DNA from: Dyadobacter bucti
Lineage (GTDB): Bacteria > Bacteroidota > Bacteroidia > Cytophagales > Spirosomataceae
Direction: 5' to 3'
Assembly (NCBI RefSeq): GCF_005869225.1
Contig: NZ_SWFP01000008.1
Location: 62,001-126,000 of the forward strand
DNA: 64,000 nucleotides
Each line of letters opens with the position of its first letter. Positions within the stretch are counted from its first letter, which is position 1. The notes beneath the pieces are model-generated. The model saw only the letters and a program-made list of their open reading frames with translations, was not told the DNA's origin and did no database searches. The position numbers and the translations under genes are program-made. Below are positions 7,883 to 18,107 of this stretch, piece after piece.

Positions 7883-9743
7883 TGAAGTTTTGTGACTCAA
7901 TCACTTTCTCCGTGGAAATCAGTTCATTCTCATGTGGCAAGTTAGATTCCAATGTTTGAGAATAAGGAATATTTTGTGGAATAAAATCTTCTTTTGCTCC
8001 AGGCTTGCTGTAATCATAAGACCAGCGATACACTGCCGGAATCTCGCCGTCCCAGTTACCGTGACCAGGAACGATTGGTGCGGTCCATTCCAATGTATTC
8101 GAACGCCACGGATTCTGCGGAGCTCTCTTTCCTTTGAAAATACTGTAAAAGAAATTCCAGAGGAAAATGAATTGCGCAAGGAAAGAGAATATCGCCGCTA
8201 CAGAAATGAACATATTCATGTCCATAAATTTATGAGTGAAATCGTAGCTCGTGAATTGGTAATACCGACGCGGGAAACCTGCTATACCAACGTAGTGCAT
8301 GGGTATAAAGATAAGGTAGATACCAACGAAGGTAAACCAGAAATGGATTTGACCCAAAGTGGTGTTCATCATTCTACCGAACATCTTTGGAAACCAGTGA
8401 TAAACTCCTGCGAAAAGCCCGAATGCGGAAGCAGCCCCCATTACTAGGTGAAAGTGGGCAACCACAAAGTAGGTATCGTGAAGTTGGATATCTAATGCAC
8501 TATTACCCAATATAATTCCTGTAAGACCTCCCGATACAAAAAGAGAGACAAGCCCAATAGAAAACAGCATTCCCGGCGTGAAGACGATATTTCCTTTCCA
8601 CAGTGTCGTTATATAGTTAAAACCTTTAACCGCAGAAGGTACTGCGATGATCAGAGTCAGGAACATGAACACAGATCCAAGGAATGGATTCATACCAGTT
8701 ACAAACATATGGTGGGCCCATACGATAAAGGCTAGGAACGCAATACCCAACATGGAAGCGATCATCGCACGATAACCAAATATTGGCTTACGAGCATTGG
8801 TAGCAATTACCTCAGAAGTTATCCCCAATCCTGGCAACAGAACGATATAAACCTCAGGGTGCCCCAGGAACCAGAACAAATGTTGGAAAAGGATTGGGCT
8901 ACCACCAACGTTCGGCAACGCCTCACCATTGATATATATATCCGACAGATAGAAACTTGTTCCGAAATGGCGGTCAAAAATCAACAACAATACAGAAGAC
9001 AATAGAACAGGAAACGAAATCAACCCTAACACAGCTGTAATAAGGAATGACCAGATCGTCAGAGGCAGACGATCAAACGACATACCGCGTGTACGCAGGT
9101 TAATCACCGTTGTTATATAATTGATCCCCCCTAATAACTGAGATACAATAAAAAGCGCCATACTAACCAACCACAAGGTCATACCCATTCCTGAACCCGG
9201 ATGCGCTTGCGGCAAAGCACTTAAAGGCGGGTAAATTACCCAACCACCGGCCGCCGGACCTGCCTGCAGGAACAATGACACAAACATGATCACACTGGCA
9301 AGAAAGAAAAACCAATACGAGAGCATATTCATAAACCCTGACGCCATATCCCTAGCACCGATTTGCAACGGAATCAGAAAATTACTGAACGTACCACTTA
9401 GCCCTGCCGTCAACACAAAGAATACCATGATCGTACCGTGCATTGTAACAAGAGCCAAATAAAAATTAGGGTCAAGCTTGCCCGAATCACTGATCCAACC
9501 TCCCAAAACTGGTTTGAGCCATGACAAGTTAGAATCCGGTAATCCCAATTGGATCCGGAAGATAACGGACATCGAAATTCCTATCACCGCCCACAAAATA
9601 CCGGTAATCAGATATTGTTTGGCTATGACCTTATGATCCTCACAAAATATATACTTCTGCCAAAAGTTTTGCTCTTCATGATGATGTTCATGCTCCACTT
9701 CATGGTGATGATGAGCTGTTTCCAATCCTTCAATAGCTGACAT
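7857..9743 (-). CDS. ctaD: Cytochrome c oxidase subunit I (heme-copper oxidase, A1 type)
   Basis: This is the catalytic subunit, holding low-spin heme, high-spin heme a3 and CuB, and pumping protons. Twelve membrane helices in 628 residues. Seen: the heme ligand region VTMHGTIMVFF, the D-channel aspartate in IGARDM, CuB histidine with cross-linked tyrosine GHPEVYI, the pair WAHHMF, and HFHLVMG with both heme ligands. Glutamate and tyrosine in GHPEVY place it in the A1 group. The N-terminus is unusual: residues 11-22 are mostly His and Glu (HHHHEVEHEHHH), an obvious metal-binding stretch on the cytoplasmic side. It follows coxB by 29 bases. Confidence 0.96.
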   Translation of the reverse strand: MSAIEGLETAHHHHEVEHEHHHEEQNFWQKYIFCEDHKVIAKQYLITGILWAVIGISMSVIFRIQLGLPDSNLSWLKPVLGGWISDSGKLDPNFYLALVTMHGTIMVFFVLTAGLSGTFSNFLIPLQIGARDMASGFMNMLSYWFFFLASVIMFVSLFLQAGPAAGGWVIYPPLSALPQAHPGSGMGMTLWLVSMALFIVSQLLGGINYITTVINLRTRGMSFDRLPLTIWSFLITAVLGLISFPVLLSSVLLLIFDRHFGTSFYLSDIYINGEALPNVGGSPILFQHLFWFLGHPEVYIVLLPGLGITSEVIATNARKPIFGYRAMIASMLGIAFLAFIVWAHHMFVTGMNPFLGSVFMFLTLIIAVPSAVKGFNYITTLWKGNIVFTPGMLFSIGLVSLFVSGGLTGIILGNSALDIQLHDTYFVVAHFHLVMGAASAFGLFAGVYHWFPKMFGRMMNTTLGQIHFWFTFVGIYLIFIPMHYVGIAGFPRRYYQFTSYDFTHKFMDMNMFISVAAIFSFLAQFIFLWNFFYSIFKGKRAPQNPWRSNTLEWTAPIVPGHGNWDGEIPAVYRWSYDYSKPGAKEDFIPQNIPYSQTLESNLPHENELISTEKVIESQNFNDQFKSSH

Positions 9744-9772
9744 ATACTTGAAATGTATTTAAATTATTAAAA

Positions 9773-10879
9773 TTAGCGAAGACTGGATGTCACCGCTCCT
9801 GATCCAACCGATGTTGCCGAAGTATCTGCAGGCGACGCTGCTTCAGCAGGCACGTACTTCATGGCCTTTGCTTTTAGATTTTCGGGAACTTTGGCGAGGT
9901 ACTCAGGATAAGTCTCCAAAAAAGTCTTTTGTTCTGCACACCATTTTTTGTATGAAGCTTCATCTTCAACGATCAATCTCATTTTCATTGAAAAATGTCC
10001 CTGTCCACAAATCTCCGTACACGCTATTTCGTAATCAAAATTCGGGTTGTTCAATTCAGCACGCATATCAGCAGTAGTCTTATCCGGCACAAACCAAAAC
10101 TTGGTCGGCATCCCTGGAACTGCATCCATCTTCACCCTCATGTGAGGTATGAAAACACTGTGCAAAACGTCACGAGCTCTGATTTTAAGTAAAACCGGAC
10201 GATTTACGGGAATATGCATTTCACTTGGATTTGTAAAATCATCAAATGAATTCTCATCAGACAAGTCAATTCCTACTTCATTCTGAGCATCTATCAACTT
10301 GAAATTGTAATCGCCCAGCTTGTTATCATTAACACCCGGATAACGAACAATCCAGTTAAACTGCTTACCTGTAATCTCTATTACTTCCGCATCCCTTGGA
10401 GCGTCTGCCGTAATATCTGACCAAGCTTTCCAACCAGTGAAAACCAGAAGTGCCATTACGATTGCGGGTATAATGGTCCAGATAAGTTCAAGTTTATGGT
10501 TATCGGGATAAAAAGACGCGCGATGATTCTTTTTATGCTGATACTTCCAAGCAAAAAAGAAAATCAGAAAGTTAACCAATATAAAAGGGATCGTAAGGAT
10601 TCCCATCGAGAACCAAAACAAATCATCCGTTCTCCTCCCATGTACCGAAGATGCGGTTGGCAGAAAAAACTCTCTCGCGTGCAAATACGACCATGTAATT
10701 GTAACCGCTCCAACAATAAGGATTACAATAAACAAAGCGCCGTTCCAGCGGTTACCTGATGGCTCAGCATCGGCTGATTCCGAAGGTGTTACACTTTTGA
10801 GTACATTCTGAAGCCTGGCAATCACAATACCTGTGAGAACCACAAAAACGAGAGCAACTAATGCGATAATAATATACAT
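9773..10879 (-). CDS. coxB: Cytochrome c oxidase subunit II (CuA subunit)
   Basis: Subunit II receives electrons at the binuclear CuA centre and passes them to subunit I. The CuA motif CTEICGQGHFSM is intact, with VLHSVFIPHMRVKMDAVPG supplying the first histidine. There are three membrane helices: an extra one at the N-terminus (IIIALVALVFVVLTGIVIA) precedes the usual two. The C-terminal tail is Ala/Ser-rich and has no CxxCH, so this is an aa3, not a caa3, subunit. The ATG at 10879 was chosen; the frame also extends to a TTG at 10900, one base from the actF stop. About 368 residues. Confidence 0.94.
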   Translation of the reverse strand: MYIIIALVALVFVVLTGIVIARLQNVLKSVTPSESADAEPSGNRWNGALFIVILIVGAVTITWSYLHAREFFLPTASSVHGRRTDDLFWFSMGILTIPFILVNFLIFFFAWKYQHKKNHRASFYPDNHKLELIWTIIPAIVMALLVFTGWKAWSDITADAPRDAEVIEITGKQFNWIVRYPGVNDNKLGDYNFKLIDAQNEVGIDLSDENSFDDFTNPSEMHIPVNRPVLLKIRARDVLHSVFIPHMRVKMDAVPGMPTKFWFVPDKTTADMRAELNNPNFDYEIACTEICGQGHFSMKMRLIVEDEASYKKWCAEQKTFLETYPEYLAKVPENLKAKAMKYVPAEAASPADTSATSVGSGAVTSSLR

Positions 10880-10900
10880 GATAATTAACTGGTTTTGCAA

Positions 10901-12247
10901 TTAAGCGATATCGTGATGCAATGACTCCTCCAACATGGGGTGGTTCCTTGGGATCAAATTCGCTTTTTCTAACTGAGTTGCAATTGAATATCCGAATGCA
11001 CAAATAAACAAGAGGAAGAATCCCCATTCCAAAGGCCCAAATCCAGCGTTTGCTCCCAATGTTCCAGGCATTATATTGGTATAAAAATCCATATAATGAC
11101 CGATGATCACACTCCAACACGCAACTTTAAGAATAGAATGCGTGAACTTAGCATCCCTTGTCATCAGGACAAGGAAAGGGAAAAAGAAATTAAGAAACAA
11201 AGTGATGAAAAACGGTGCTTTGAAGAAACCACCATGACCTCTGAATCTTTCGATAAAGTAGATAGTTTCTTCCGGTAAGTTAGCATAGTAAATCAAAAGA
11301 AACTGCGCAAACCACACGTACGTCCAGAAAATACTAAAAGCAAATATAAATTTGCCAAGATCTCTAAGATGGCTGGAATTTACCGCACGCAAGTATCCTC
11401 TTTCTCTCAACATAACTACCACCAATGTGATAACTGCCAGTCCGGCCACGTGCCAGCTTGCAAGCGTATACCATCCAAACATTGTACTAAACCAGTGCGT
11501 GTCGATGGACATTACAAAATCCCAGGCAGAAGTAGACGACGTGACGCCGAACACAACCAAAAAAGCCGTTCCGAATCTAATCGACTTTTCATAAAACTCG
11601 GTACCTCCTATTTCATCTTCCTGTAAAGACAACTTGCGGATCACACGCCACAGCCAATACCACACAGCGAAATAAAATACCAATCGAAAAACAAAAAACG
11701 GAGTATTTAGAAACCCTTTTTTGCCAGCAATTATATGATCATACTCCGGTCCGCCCACTTCATACAGTCCCTCGTGCGTCCAGTGAAAAAGATCGTGTCC
11801 GCCAAGAAAAAAAGTTATTAACATGACGACGCCTGTAACTGGAAGAAATGCAGGTAATGCCTCAGGTACTCTTTTAAATACAGCCGACCAGCCAGCCTGT
11901 GCAAGATAATTATAGGATATGAAAAACATCCCCACTACCGAAATACCTGTAAAATATACTGCATTAACCCAAAGATTAGCCCATATTCTTGTCATCCAGC
12001 TCGTTGCATGATGACCCTCTGAAGCTGCGGCTTCCGTTGCATGCTCGGTGGCGGCGTGACCTGCTGCCGCTGCATGTTCTGCGCCGTGTGCCGCCGCCTC
12101 ATGACCACTTCCTCCTGTCGCAGCAAGGTAAGCTCCTAATAATATCAGGGCAAGGCCTACACCACCGCCTATTAGCAAATTTCTTTTAGCTCCCGATGTA
12201 AATTCAAACCGTTCTTCAATGGAAGGAATCGAATGTGCTGATGCCAT
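10901..12247 (-). CDS. actF: Alternative complex III subunit ActF
   Basis: ActF is one of the two NrfD-like membrane subunits of alternative complex III, the quinol:cytochrome c oxidoreductase that replaces bc1 in many Bacteroidota. 448 residues and about ten membrane helices, with family landmarks WVNAVYFTGISVVGMFF, FLGGHDLFHWTHEG and WDFVMSIDTHWFSTMFGWY. After the first helix a stretch of about 40 residues is almost only Ala, His, Glu and Gly (around 48-85), with about ten histidines, which is not needed for the fold and may be an external metal-rich loop. It is placed between actE and coxB, so complex III and oxidase genes are contiguous. Confidence 0.92.
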   Translation of the reverse strand: MASAHSIPSIEERFEFTSGAKRNLLIGGGVGLALILLGAYLAATGGSGHEAAAHGAEHAAAAGHAATEHATEAAASEGHHATSWMTRIWANLWVNAVYFTGISVVGMFFISYNYLAQAGWSAVFKRVPEALPAFLPVTGVVMLITFFLGGHDLFHWTHEGLYEVGGPEYDHIIAGKKGFLNTPFFVFRLVFYFAVWYWLWRVIRKLSLQEDEIGGTEFYEKSIRFGTAFLVVFGVTSSTSAWDFVMSIDTHWFSTMFGWYTLASWHVAGLAVITLVVVMLRERGYLRAVNSSHLRDLGKFIFAFSIFWTYVWFAQFLLIYYANLPEETIYFIERFRGHGGFFKAPFFITLFLNFFFPFLVLMTRDAKFTHSILKVACWSVIIGHYMDFYTNIMPGTLGANAGFGPLEWGFFLLFICAFGYSIATQLEKANLIPRNHPMLEESLHHDIA

Positions 12248-12278
12248 TATTTAATTAATTTCTCTGTTATCAAATGTA

Positions 12279-12887
12279 TTACGAACCTTTCTGAAGCTTT
12301 TGTACGTAGTGTACAATTTTCCACCGCTCTTCCGGATTAACCTGAGAAGCATGGGGCCACATTCTGGCCTTCCCGTGCGTAATTACGTGGAAAATATGAC
12401 CTTCATTTAAGGATTTGTAAGCGTCACTGGCATAATTAGGAACACCCTTATACATCGCAGCAACCTTCCCGTCTCCCGCACCATTTGCTCCGTGGCAATG
12501 CTGGCAATATCTGTCATACAACACCTTGCCTTCCGCGAGCGTCTTATCGTTAAGAGGAATCGGATTCTTCAAAACTCGTTCAGAAATTGAGATACTGTCG
12601 GCTGGAATATTGTAGACCATCAAATCAATACTTGCGGAGTCCCCCTCGCCGAAGGAAGTGCGATAATTACGTCTTGCAACCGTTCCGGCAACAGGTAATC
12701 TCATTGTCAGCCCCATCGGATTAATAGGATTTGCTTTTTCCTGTTTGTAGGGCTCGTATCCAACAGGCAAATACATATTTGGCGCGTATTCTTTTCCGGG
12801 ATCACTCGGATCTTTTTTACAACCAGTAGCCACTGTGATTATCATCACCGCCACCAACAGATTCTTATATAAACTTTTAAATTTCAT
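12279..12887 (-). CDS. actE: Alternative complex III subunit ActE, monoheme cytochrome c lipoprotein
   Basis: ActE is 202 residues with a lipoprotein signal (VATGCK, lipidated C23) and a single class I cytochrome c domain. Heme site CQHCH at 128-132; the probable Met ligand is in ARMWPH. In ACIII structures this subunit is on the periplasmic side and carries electrons toward the acceptor. It is 14 bases from actD and 31 from actF. Confidence 0.93.
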   Translation of the reverse strand: MKFKSLYKNLLVAVMIITVATGCKKDPSDPGKEYAPNMYLPVGYEPYKQEKANPINPMGLTMRLPVAGTVARRNYRTSFGEGDSASIDLMVYNIPADSISISERVLKNPIPLNDKTLAEGKVLYDRYCQHCHGANGAGDGKVAAMYKGVPNYASDAYKSLNEGHIFHVITHGKARMWPHASQVNPEERWKIVHYVQKLQKGS

Positions 12888-12901
12888 TGCACGAACCTCC
12901 G

Positions 12902-13432
12902 TTAAAATTGCTTGATATTGACTTCTTCAGCCCCACTGTCCTTCAAAGCACGGGATATCTCATCGGCACTCATAGAATTCCTTCCCAGGTCAATGGCCAT
13001 CACGAACTTATTGTCTGTTGAACGCTCGTCAAATCTTGGATGAAAATGAGTGCCTGGCCCAAGTCCATTAGAGATGAAGAAAGTTATCACCATTCCAAAA
13101 GCGGTAAATAACACGGTAAGCTCAAACGTGATAGGAATGTAGTTAGGGACAGATATCGGATCCTTACCACCGATGATCATTGGCCAGTCGATACCCATCG
13201 TCCAGATCATCAATGTCAAAGCAACACAGCATCCAGTAACGCCAAACATAAAAGCTGCGATACCAATTCTGGTTCTTGGATGACCCAGTGCTTCATCCAA
13301 CCCGTGAATCGGAAATGGTGAGTAGACTTCCTTTATTTTAACTCCAGCCTTTCTAAGCTTTGGTACTGCATGAAGAACAGTATCGTCATCGTCATAAACT
13401 CCGACCAAATATTTACCAGATAACTCTGCCAT
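12902..13432 (-). CDS. actD: Alternative complex III subunit ActD (DUF3341)
   Basis: A protein of 176 residues with two membrane helices (about 58-83 and 106-125) and soluble ends, matching DUF3341. Family landmarks: YLVGVYDDDDTVLHAV at the start and the stretch KEVYSPFPIHGLDEALG. ActD is a structural subunit with no cofactor in ACIII. Its gene position, between actC and actE, is the standard order. Confidence 0.92.
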   Translation of the reverse strand: MAELSGKYLVGVYDDDDTVLHAVPKLRKAGVKIKEVYSPFPIHGLDEALGHPRTRIGIAAFMFGVTGCCVALTLMIWTMGIDWPMIIGGKDPISVPNYIPITFELTVLFTAFGMVITFFISNGLGPGTHFHPRFDERSTDNKFVMAIDLGRNSMSADEISRALKDSGAEEVNIKQF

Positions 13433-13478
13433 ATTATACTTATATTAAAATACCTGTCAAGTCGCTATTGCGAATTAT

Positions 13479-14912
13479 TTATTCTTGATCCTTACCAAAA
13501 ACCGGTTCGGCATTTCCACGTTGTCTGACCTTTGCAACTCCGGCAATTTTCGCAGGAAGATTTGCAGATGTCGAACGGATTACTGCCTTAACCTCTGCCA
13601 TGTTCACAACTGGCAAATATTTAGAGAATAAAAGAAACAAAGTGAAGAATAAACCAAAAGAGAAAATGTAGTCCCCGATATCAAACATGGTTGGAGAAAA
13701 CATCGCCCAACTCGAAGGAACATAGTCACGGTGGAGAGAAGTTACAATAATTACAAACCGCTCAAACCACATACCAATGTTCACTACTACTGAAATAAAG
13801 AAGGTAAAAGTGATGCTACGGCGTAATTTTCTTGACCAGAACAGCTGCGGAGAAATCACGTTACATGTCATCATCGCCCAGTATGCCCACCAGTAAGGAC
13901 CTGTCATACGATTAAAGAATGCATAGTACTCGTACTCCACTCCACCGTACCAGGCAATAAAGAACTCAGTTATATAGGCAACACCTACAACAGAACCTGT
14001 CAGGGTGATTACCTTGTTCATTGTCTCAATATGCTCGAGTGTAATATAATCTTCCAGACGATAAACAACCCTGGTGATCAGCATCAGGTTTTGAACCATC
14101 GCAAATCCCGAAAAAATAGCTCCTGCAACAAAGTATGGAGGGAAAATTGTTGTATGCCAACCCGGAATAACCGAAGTCGCAAAGTCCATACTTACAATAG
14201 TGTGTACTGAAAGTACAAGTGGTGTAGATAGACCGGCCAGAATCAAACTGATATATTCATACCGTGCCCAGGTCTTAGCCGAACCGTCCCAGCCCATTGC
14301 AAAAGTTCCGTACATTAAACGAGAAATTTTGCTCGTAGCACGATCACGGATTGTCGCCAAGTCAGGAATTAAACCAATGTACCAGAATACCAGCGAAACT
14401 GAGAAATATGTACTGATCGCGAACACGTCCCAAACCAAAGGAGAGTTGAAATTCACCCATAGAGACCCGAATGCGTTTGGCAATGGAAGCGCCCAATAAG
14501 CCATCCAAGGACGACCCATGTGCATTAGGATAAAAGAAGCCGCGCAAATAACGGCGAAGATCGTCATCGCTTCTGCTGCACGGTTTATAGATGTTCTCCA
14601 TTTCTGGCGGAATAGCAAAAGAATCGCAGAAATAAGCGTCCCGGCGTGACCAATACCAACCCACCATACAAAGTTTGTAATATCCCACGCCCAACCGACG
14701 GTCTTATTCAATCCCCAAACACCAAGTCCTTCCCACCAGGTCCATGCAAGACAAACAGATCCATAGGCAAGCACCAAAAGTGAAATTCCAAAAGCAATCT
14801 TCCATTCCTTCGTTGGAGTACCCTCAACATGGCGGCATATGTCCTCCGTTACGTCTGCGTACGTTTTCCCACCTTGAATTAGTGGTTCTCTTACAGGTGA
14901 AGTAACATGCAT
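13479..14912 (-). CDS. actC: Alternative complex III subunit ActC (NrfD-like)
   Basis: ActC is the main quinol-site membrane subunit of ACIII and belongs to the NrfD/PsrC polysulfide-reductase family. 477 residues, about ten helices, with family landmarks FVWWVGIGHAGTLISAIL, HMGRPWMAYWALPLPN, SPLVWDVFAISTYFSVS and MGWDGSAKTWARY. It is paired with ActF, which has the same fold. The gene follows actB by 54 bases. Confidence 0.94.
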   Translation of the reverse strand: MHVTSPVREPLIQGGKTYADVTEDICRHVEGTPTKEWKIAFGISLLVLAYGSVCLAWTWWEGLGVWGLNKTVGWAWDITNFVWWVGIGHAGTLISAILLLFRQKWRTSINRAAEAMTIFAVICAASFILMHMGRPWMAYWALPLPNAFGSLWVNFNSPLVWDVFAISTYFSVSLVFWYIGLIPDLATIRDRATSKISRLMYGTFAMGWDGSAKTWARYEYISLILAGLSTPLVLSVHTIVSMDFATSVIPGWHTTIFPPYFVAGAIFSGFAMVQNLMLITRVVYRLEDYITLEHIETMNKVITLTGSVVGVAYITEFFIAWYGGVEYEYYAFFNRMTGPYWWAYWAMMTCNVISPQLFWSRKLRRSITFTFFISVVVNIGMWFERFVIIVTSLHRDYVPSSWAMFSPTMFDIGDYIFSFGLFFTLFLLFSKYLPVVNMAEVKAVIRSTSANLPAKIAGVAKVRQRGNAEPVFGKDQE

Positions 14913-14966
14913 ACTACTATAATTTATAATGATTTAATCTTCAAACAAATTCAATAACTGGGAAAA

Positions 14967-17900
14967 TCACGCGTGCTCCTTCTTCTCTTCCGCTTTTGCC
15001 ACCACATCTTTATTTCGGATCTTAGTCAGATAAGAAACCTGTGGACGAACGTTGATCTCCTCGAGCATATGGAATGCCCGTCCTTCACGTTCCTCTGAAA
15101 GTAATTTGGATATTTTGCTCTCCGGATCATTCATGTCTCCAAAGGTAATCGCGTTAGTCGGACAAGACGAGCCACAAACCACTGTAACGTCACCATCATT
15201 TAAGCGTCTTCTTTCCTTTTTCGCAGTCAACTTCGCTTCCTGGATTAAGTGTACACACATTGAGCACTTTTCAATTACTCCACGAGACCGCACAGTTACA
15301 TCCGGATTAATGACCATTTTACCCAGGTCATTGTTAAAGTTGTAGTCAAAATTATCGTTGTCAAAATATTTGAACCAGTTGAAACGACGTACTTTATACG
15401 GACAGTTGTTGGCGCAATATCTTGTGCCTACGCAACGGTTATAAGCCATTTGGTTCAATCCTTCCGAACTGTGCGTAGTTGCCAATACAGGACATACCGT
15501 TTCGCAAGGAGCATTATTGCAATGCTGACACATCATCGGCTGGAAAGTAACCTCAGGATTTTCCGAAGCTATCTCGAGTCCTCTTAGGTCTTCTACATCA
15601 GCATCACTACTATAATACCTGTCAATACGCATCCAGTGCATTTCTCTGGCATTTATAATTTCCTGACGCCCTACAACAGGAATATTATTTTCAGCCTGGC
15701 AACTGATCACGCAAGATCCGCACCCAAAACAAGTGTTCAAGTCTACGACAAGACCCCATGAATGATTCTTATATTTATGGCCATTCCAGAGTGAAAGATC
15801 TGTTGCATCCACAGTTCCCTCCGAAGTTGGAATTTTAGGTACAAAGCGACCCGCCAGAGGGTCTTTCTGAAAATGCGAAAGAACTGTTTCCTGAAGAACC
15901 GACTTACGGTTCATCACAGTGTTGTGTGTCTGGGTTTGTGCTATCTCACGGAAATCGCCCGTCTTGGAAACAGTTACCTCTCCGGGTGCAAACGATATGA
16001 AACCGTCTGCAAGCGATGCCAACGGATAGATGTTCTTCCCAACTCCATTGGCAGATTTACCTGCTTTTTCGCGACCATAACCAATAGCCACCGCGACAGT
16101 ACCATGAGCAAGTCCCGGCTGAACAATAACAGGAACCTCAACCGACTTACCTTTGAGTTCTATTTTAACAACATCTCCCTGAACCACCCCAAGCTCTGTG
16201 GCAGTTTTCTGAGAAAGGCCAGCATGGTTATCCCAGCATGCTTTTGTAACCGGCTCAGGGAACTCCTGTAACCATGGATTATTAGCAGCAAATCCGTTAC
16301 CTATACCGACGTTTTCAAATATCGCCAGCTCAATTCCTGATGAAGCCGTTTTATATTTTTTAGCAATTGCCGCAGCAGCTGCGTCAACATTACCCACAAA
16401 AGTAACATTAGAGGCTACAGCAACATTATTTCCTGCAAACACACCATCGTGAAGAGACTTAACCCAGAATTGCTCAAACCCTCCAGTTCCACCTTGTGGA
16501 TAAATGCTCTTTCTCCAGTACGCCTTGATATACTCATGAAAGTCAGATTGCAAACCTGCCCATTTCAATAAGCTTGTCTGCGCCTGACGGGTACTAAATA
16601 TCAAACTGATTGTTGGCTGCGTAAGACTAAAAAAGCCAGCCTTCGGTTCTGCATCATTCCATGATTCCAGGTAATGAGGTGCAGGACAGATATATTTTAA
16701 TAAAGAAGAAGTCTCATCTGCACGATCGTTAAATGATATCCCCAGTGCCACCTTTGGTAATGCAGCAGCAAGTTCAGCTCCACGAGGATGATCGTAAACA
16801 GGATTTGATCCGTAAACTATAACAGCATCGACTTTCCCACCTTTTACTTCTTCGATGAAATCGTTCATCGCAGCATCATTTCCCTGACGGAAATAAACCG
16901 GATTATCGATATCAATCGTTGTGCCATAGCTGCCCAATAAACTATTCAACGCGTTCACTACAACCTGAACCGAAGGGTCGTTAATGCCGCATACTACAAG
17001 CGCCTGTCCTTTTGCGGATACCAATTCGGCAGCAGCTTTGTCCAAATTTGCTACTTCAACAGTAGGCGCGGAAATCGCTTTTCCACCCAATTTGGCCGCT
17101 ACTTTGTTATATAATGTAGTGACAACCAAACCAAGTTGGGATGGTTTTACAGCGGTACGATAATCGGCATTCGAACCTGTCAAAGACAATATTGCCTCAA
17201 ACTGATAGTGACGGGACATGTCTTTTTTCCCCTCTTTCGAACTGCTGACAATACGTGTTTCTGCAAATAGCGAAGAGTAGGTCTCAGGCGCTATCCATGT
17301 TCCCAGGAAATCCGCATCGATACCTACTATTAGTTTAGCTTTATTAAAGTTATAAGTTGGAATAACAGCCTTGCCAAATGAGAGCTCATTTCCTTTTACA
17401 ATTGCCGAAGAAGAATTGGCATCGTAAACTATATGTTTTGTAGTCGGATATTTAGCAGTGAAGTCTGCAATGACCGATTTTGTAGACGGACTTAATATGG
17501 TGGAGGAAACAATTCTGATAGCTCCACCTTTGGTAGAAATATTTGCCAGCTGATCTGCAATCTCTTTATCGACACTTTCCCAGCTAACTTTTGTATCTTC
17601 TCCCTTTTTAGGGCCTTTTAATTTTTCATTATCGTACAATCCAAGTAAAGATGCATGAACGCGGGCACTAACACCACATGATGCATTTGACATGGAATTG
17701 CCCTCGATTTTAATGGGCCTCCCTTCTCGTGTTTTAACTAAAATACTGGCATAATCACCACCTTCTGAGTAAGTAGACGCATACCAGTTTGAGATTGTAG
17801 GGAATTCTCCCTCAGGCTTATTGACATAAGGTATTGCTTTTTTTACCGGTGTTTCACAAGCAGCGAGCGATACCGCTGCCATACCAAAACCTAGAACCTT

Positions 17901-18059
17901 TAAAAAATCCCGACGATGTGTTCCAACTCCATCTACAAGACTTTCATATTGACTTTCAGTAGGCCCATCCGAAAACTCTGAACGTGCATCCTTAACAAAT
18001 TTTTCGTCATTCCGCAGTTCTTCAAGTCCTCGCCAGTATCTTTTATTACTATTTTCCAT
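14967..18059 (-). CDS. actB: Alternative complex III subunit ActB, molybdopterin-like plus ferredoxin fusion
   Basis: ActB has an N-terminal region homologous to molybdopterin oxidoreductases that lacks the cofactor in known complexes, followed by an FeS domain. A Tat-type signal THRRDFLKVLGFG leads to a lipobox-like SLAAC, so the subunit is exported folded and probably lipid-anchored. The C-terminal third carries four cysteine clusters: CFGCGSCVISC, CQHCNNAPCETVC, CVGTRYCANNC and CSMC...VCGSSC, enough for four iron-sulfur clusters. The start at 18059 (MENSNKRYWRGLEEL) is an ATG; the longer frame begins with TTG at 18071. The long pre-RR extension with KRYWRGLEEL is normal for Bacteroidota ActB. 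Confidence 0.95.
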   Translation of the reverse strand: MENSNKRYWRGLEELRNDEKFVKDARSEFSDGPTESQYESLVDGVGTHRRDFLKVLGFGMAAVSLAACETPVKKAIPYVNKPEGEFPTISNWYASTYSEGGDYASILVKTREGRPIKIEGNSMSNASCGVSARVHASLLGLYDNEKLKGPKKGEDTKVSWESVDKEIADQLANISTKGGAIRIVSSTILSPSTKSVIADFTAKYPTTKHIVYDANSSSAIVKGNELSFGKAVIPTYNFNKAKLIVGIDADFLGTWIAPETYSSLFAETRIVSSSKEGKKDMSRHYQFEAILSLTGSNADYRTAVKPSQLGLVVTTLYNKVAAKLGGKAISAPTVEVANLDKAAAELVSAKGQALVVCGINDPSVQVVVNALNSLLGSYGTTIDIDNPVYFRQGNDAAMNDFIEEVKGGKVDAVIVYGSNPVYDHPRGAELAAALPKVALGISFNDRADETSSLLKYICPAPHYLESWNDAEPKAGFFSLTQPTISLIFSTRQAQTSLLKWAGLQSDFHEYIKAYWRKSIYPQGGTGGFEQFWVKSLHDGVFAGNNVAVASNVTFVGNVDAAAAAIAKKYKTASSGIELAIFENVGIGNGFAANNPWLQEFPEPVTKACWDNHAGLSQKTATELGVVQGDVVKIELKGKSVEVPVIVQPGLAHGTVAVAIGYGREKAGKSANGVGKNIYPLASLADGFISFAPGEVTVSKTGDFREIAQTQTHNTVMNRKSVLQETVLSHFQKDPLAGRFVPKIPTSEGTVDATDLSLWNGHKYKNHSWGLVVDLNTCFGCGSCVISCQAENNIPVVGRQEIINAREMHWMRIDRYYSSDADVEDLRGLEIASENPEVTFQPMMCQHCNNAPCETVCPVLATTHSSEGLNQMAYNRCVGTRYCANNCPYKVRRFNWFKYFDNDNFDYNFNNDLGKMVINPDVTVRSRGVIEKCSMCVHLIQEAKLTAKKERRRLNDGDVTVVCGSSCPTNAITFGDMNDPESKISKLLSEEREGRAFHMLEEINVRPQVSYLTKIRNKDVVAKAEEKKEHA

Positions 18060-18107
18060 AAAACTATTCAATACAAATGAGTTGTATTCGGTATTAATTT
18101 CTATTGC

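Noticed and set aside
7932..8447. 171-codon plus-strand open frame inside ctaD
   Set aside because: It is antisense to a highly conserved oxidase subunit and its residues show no domain.
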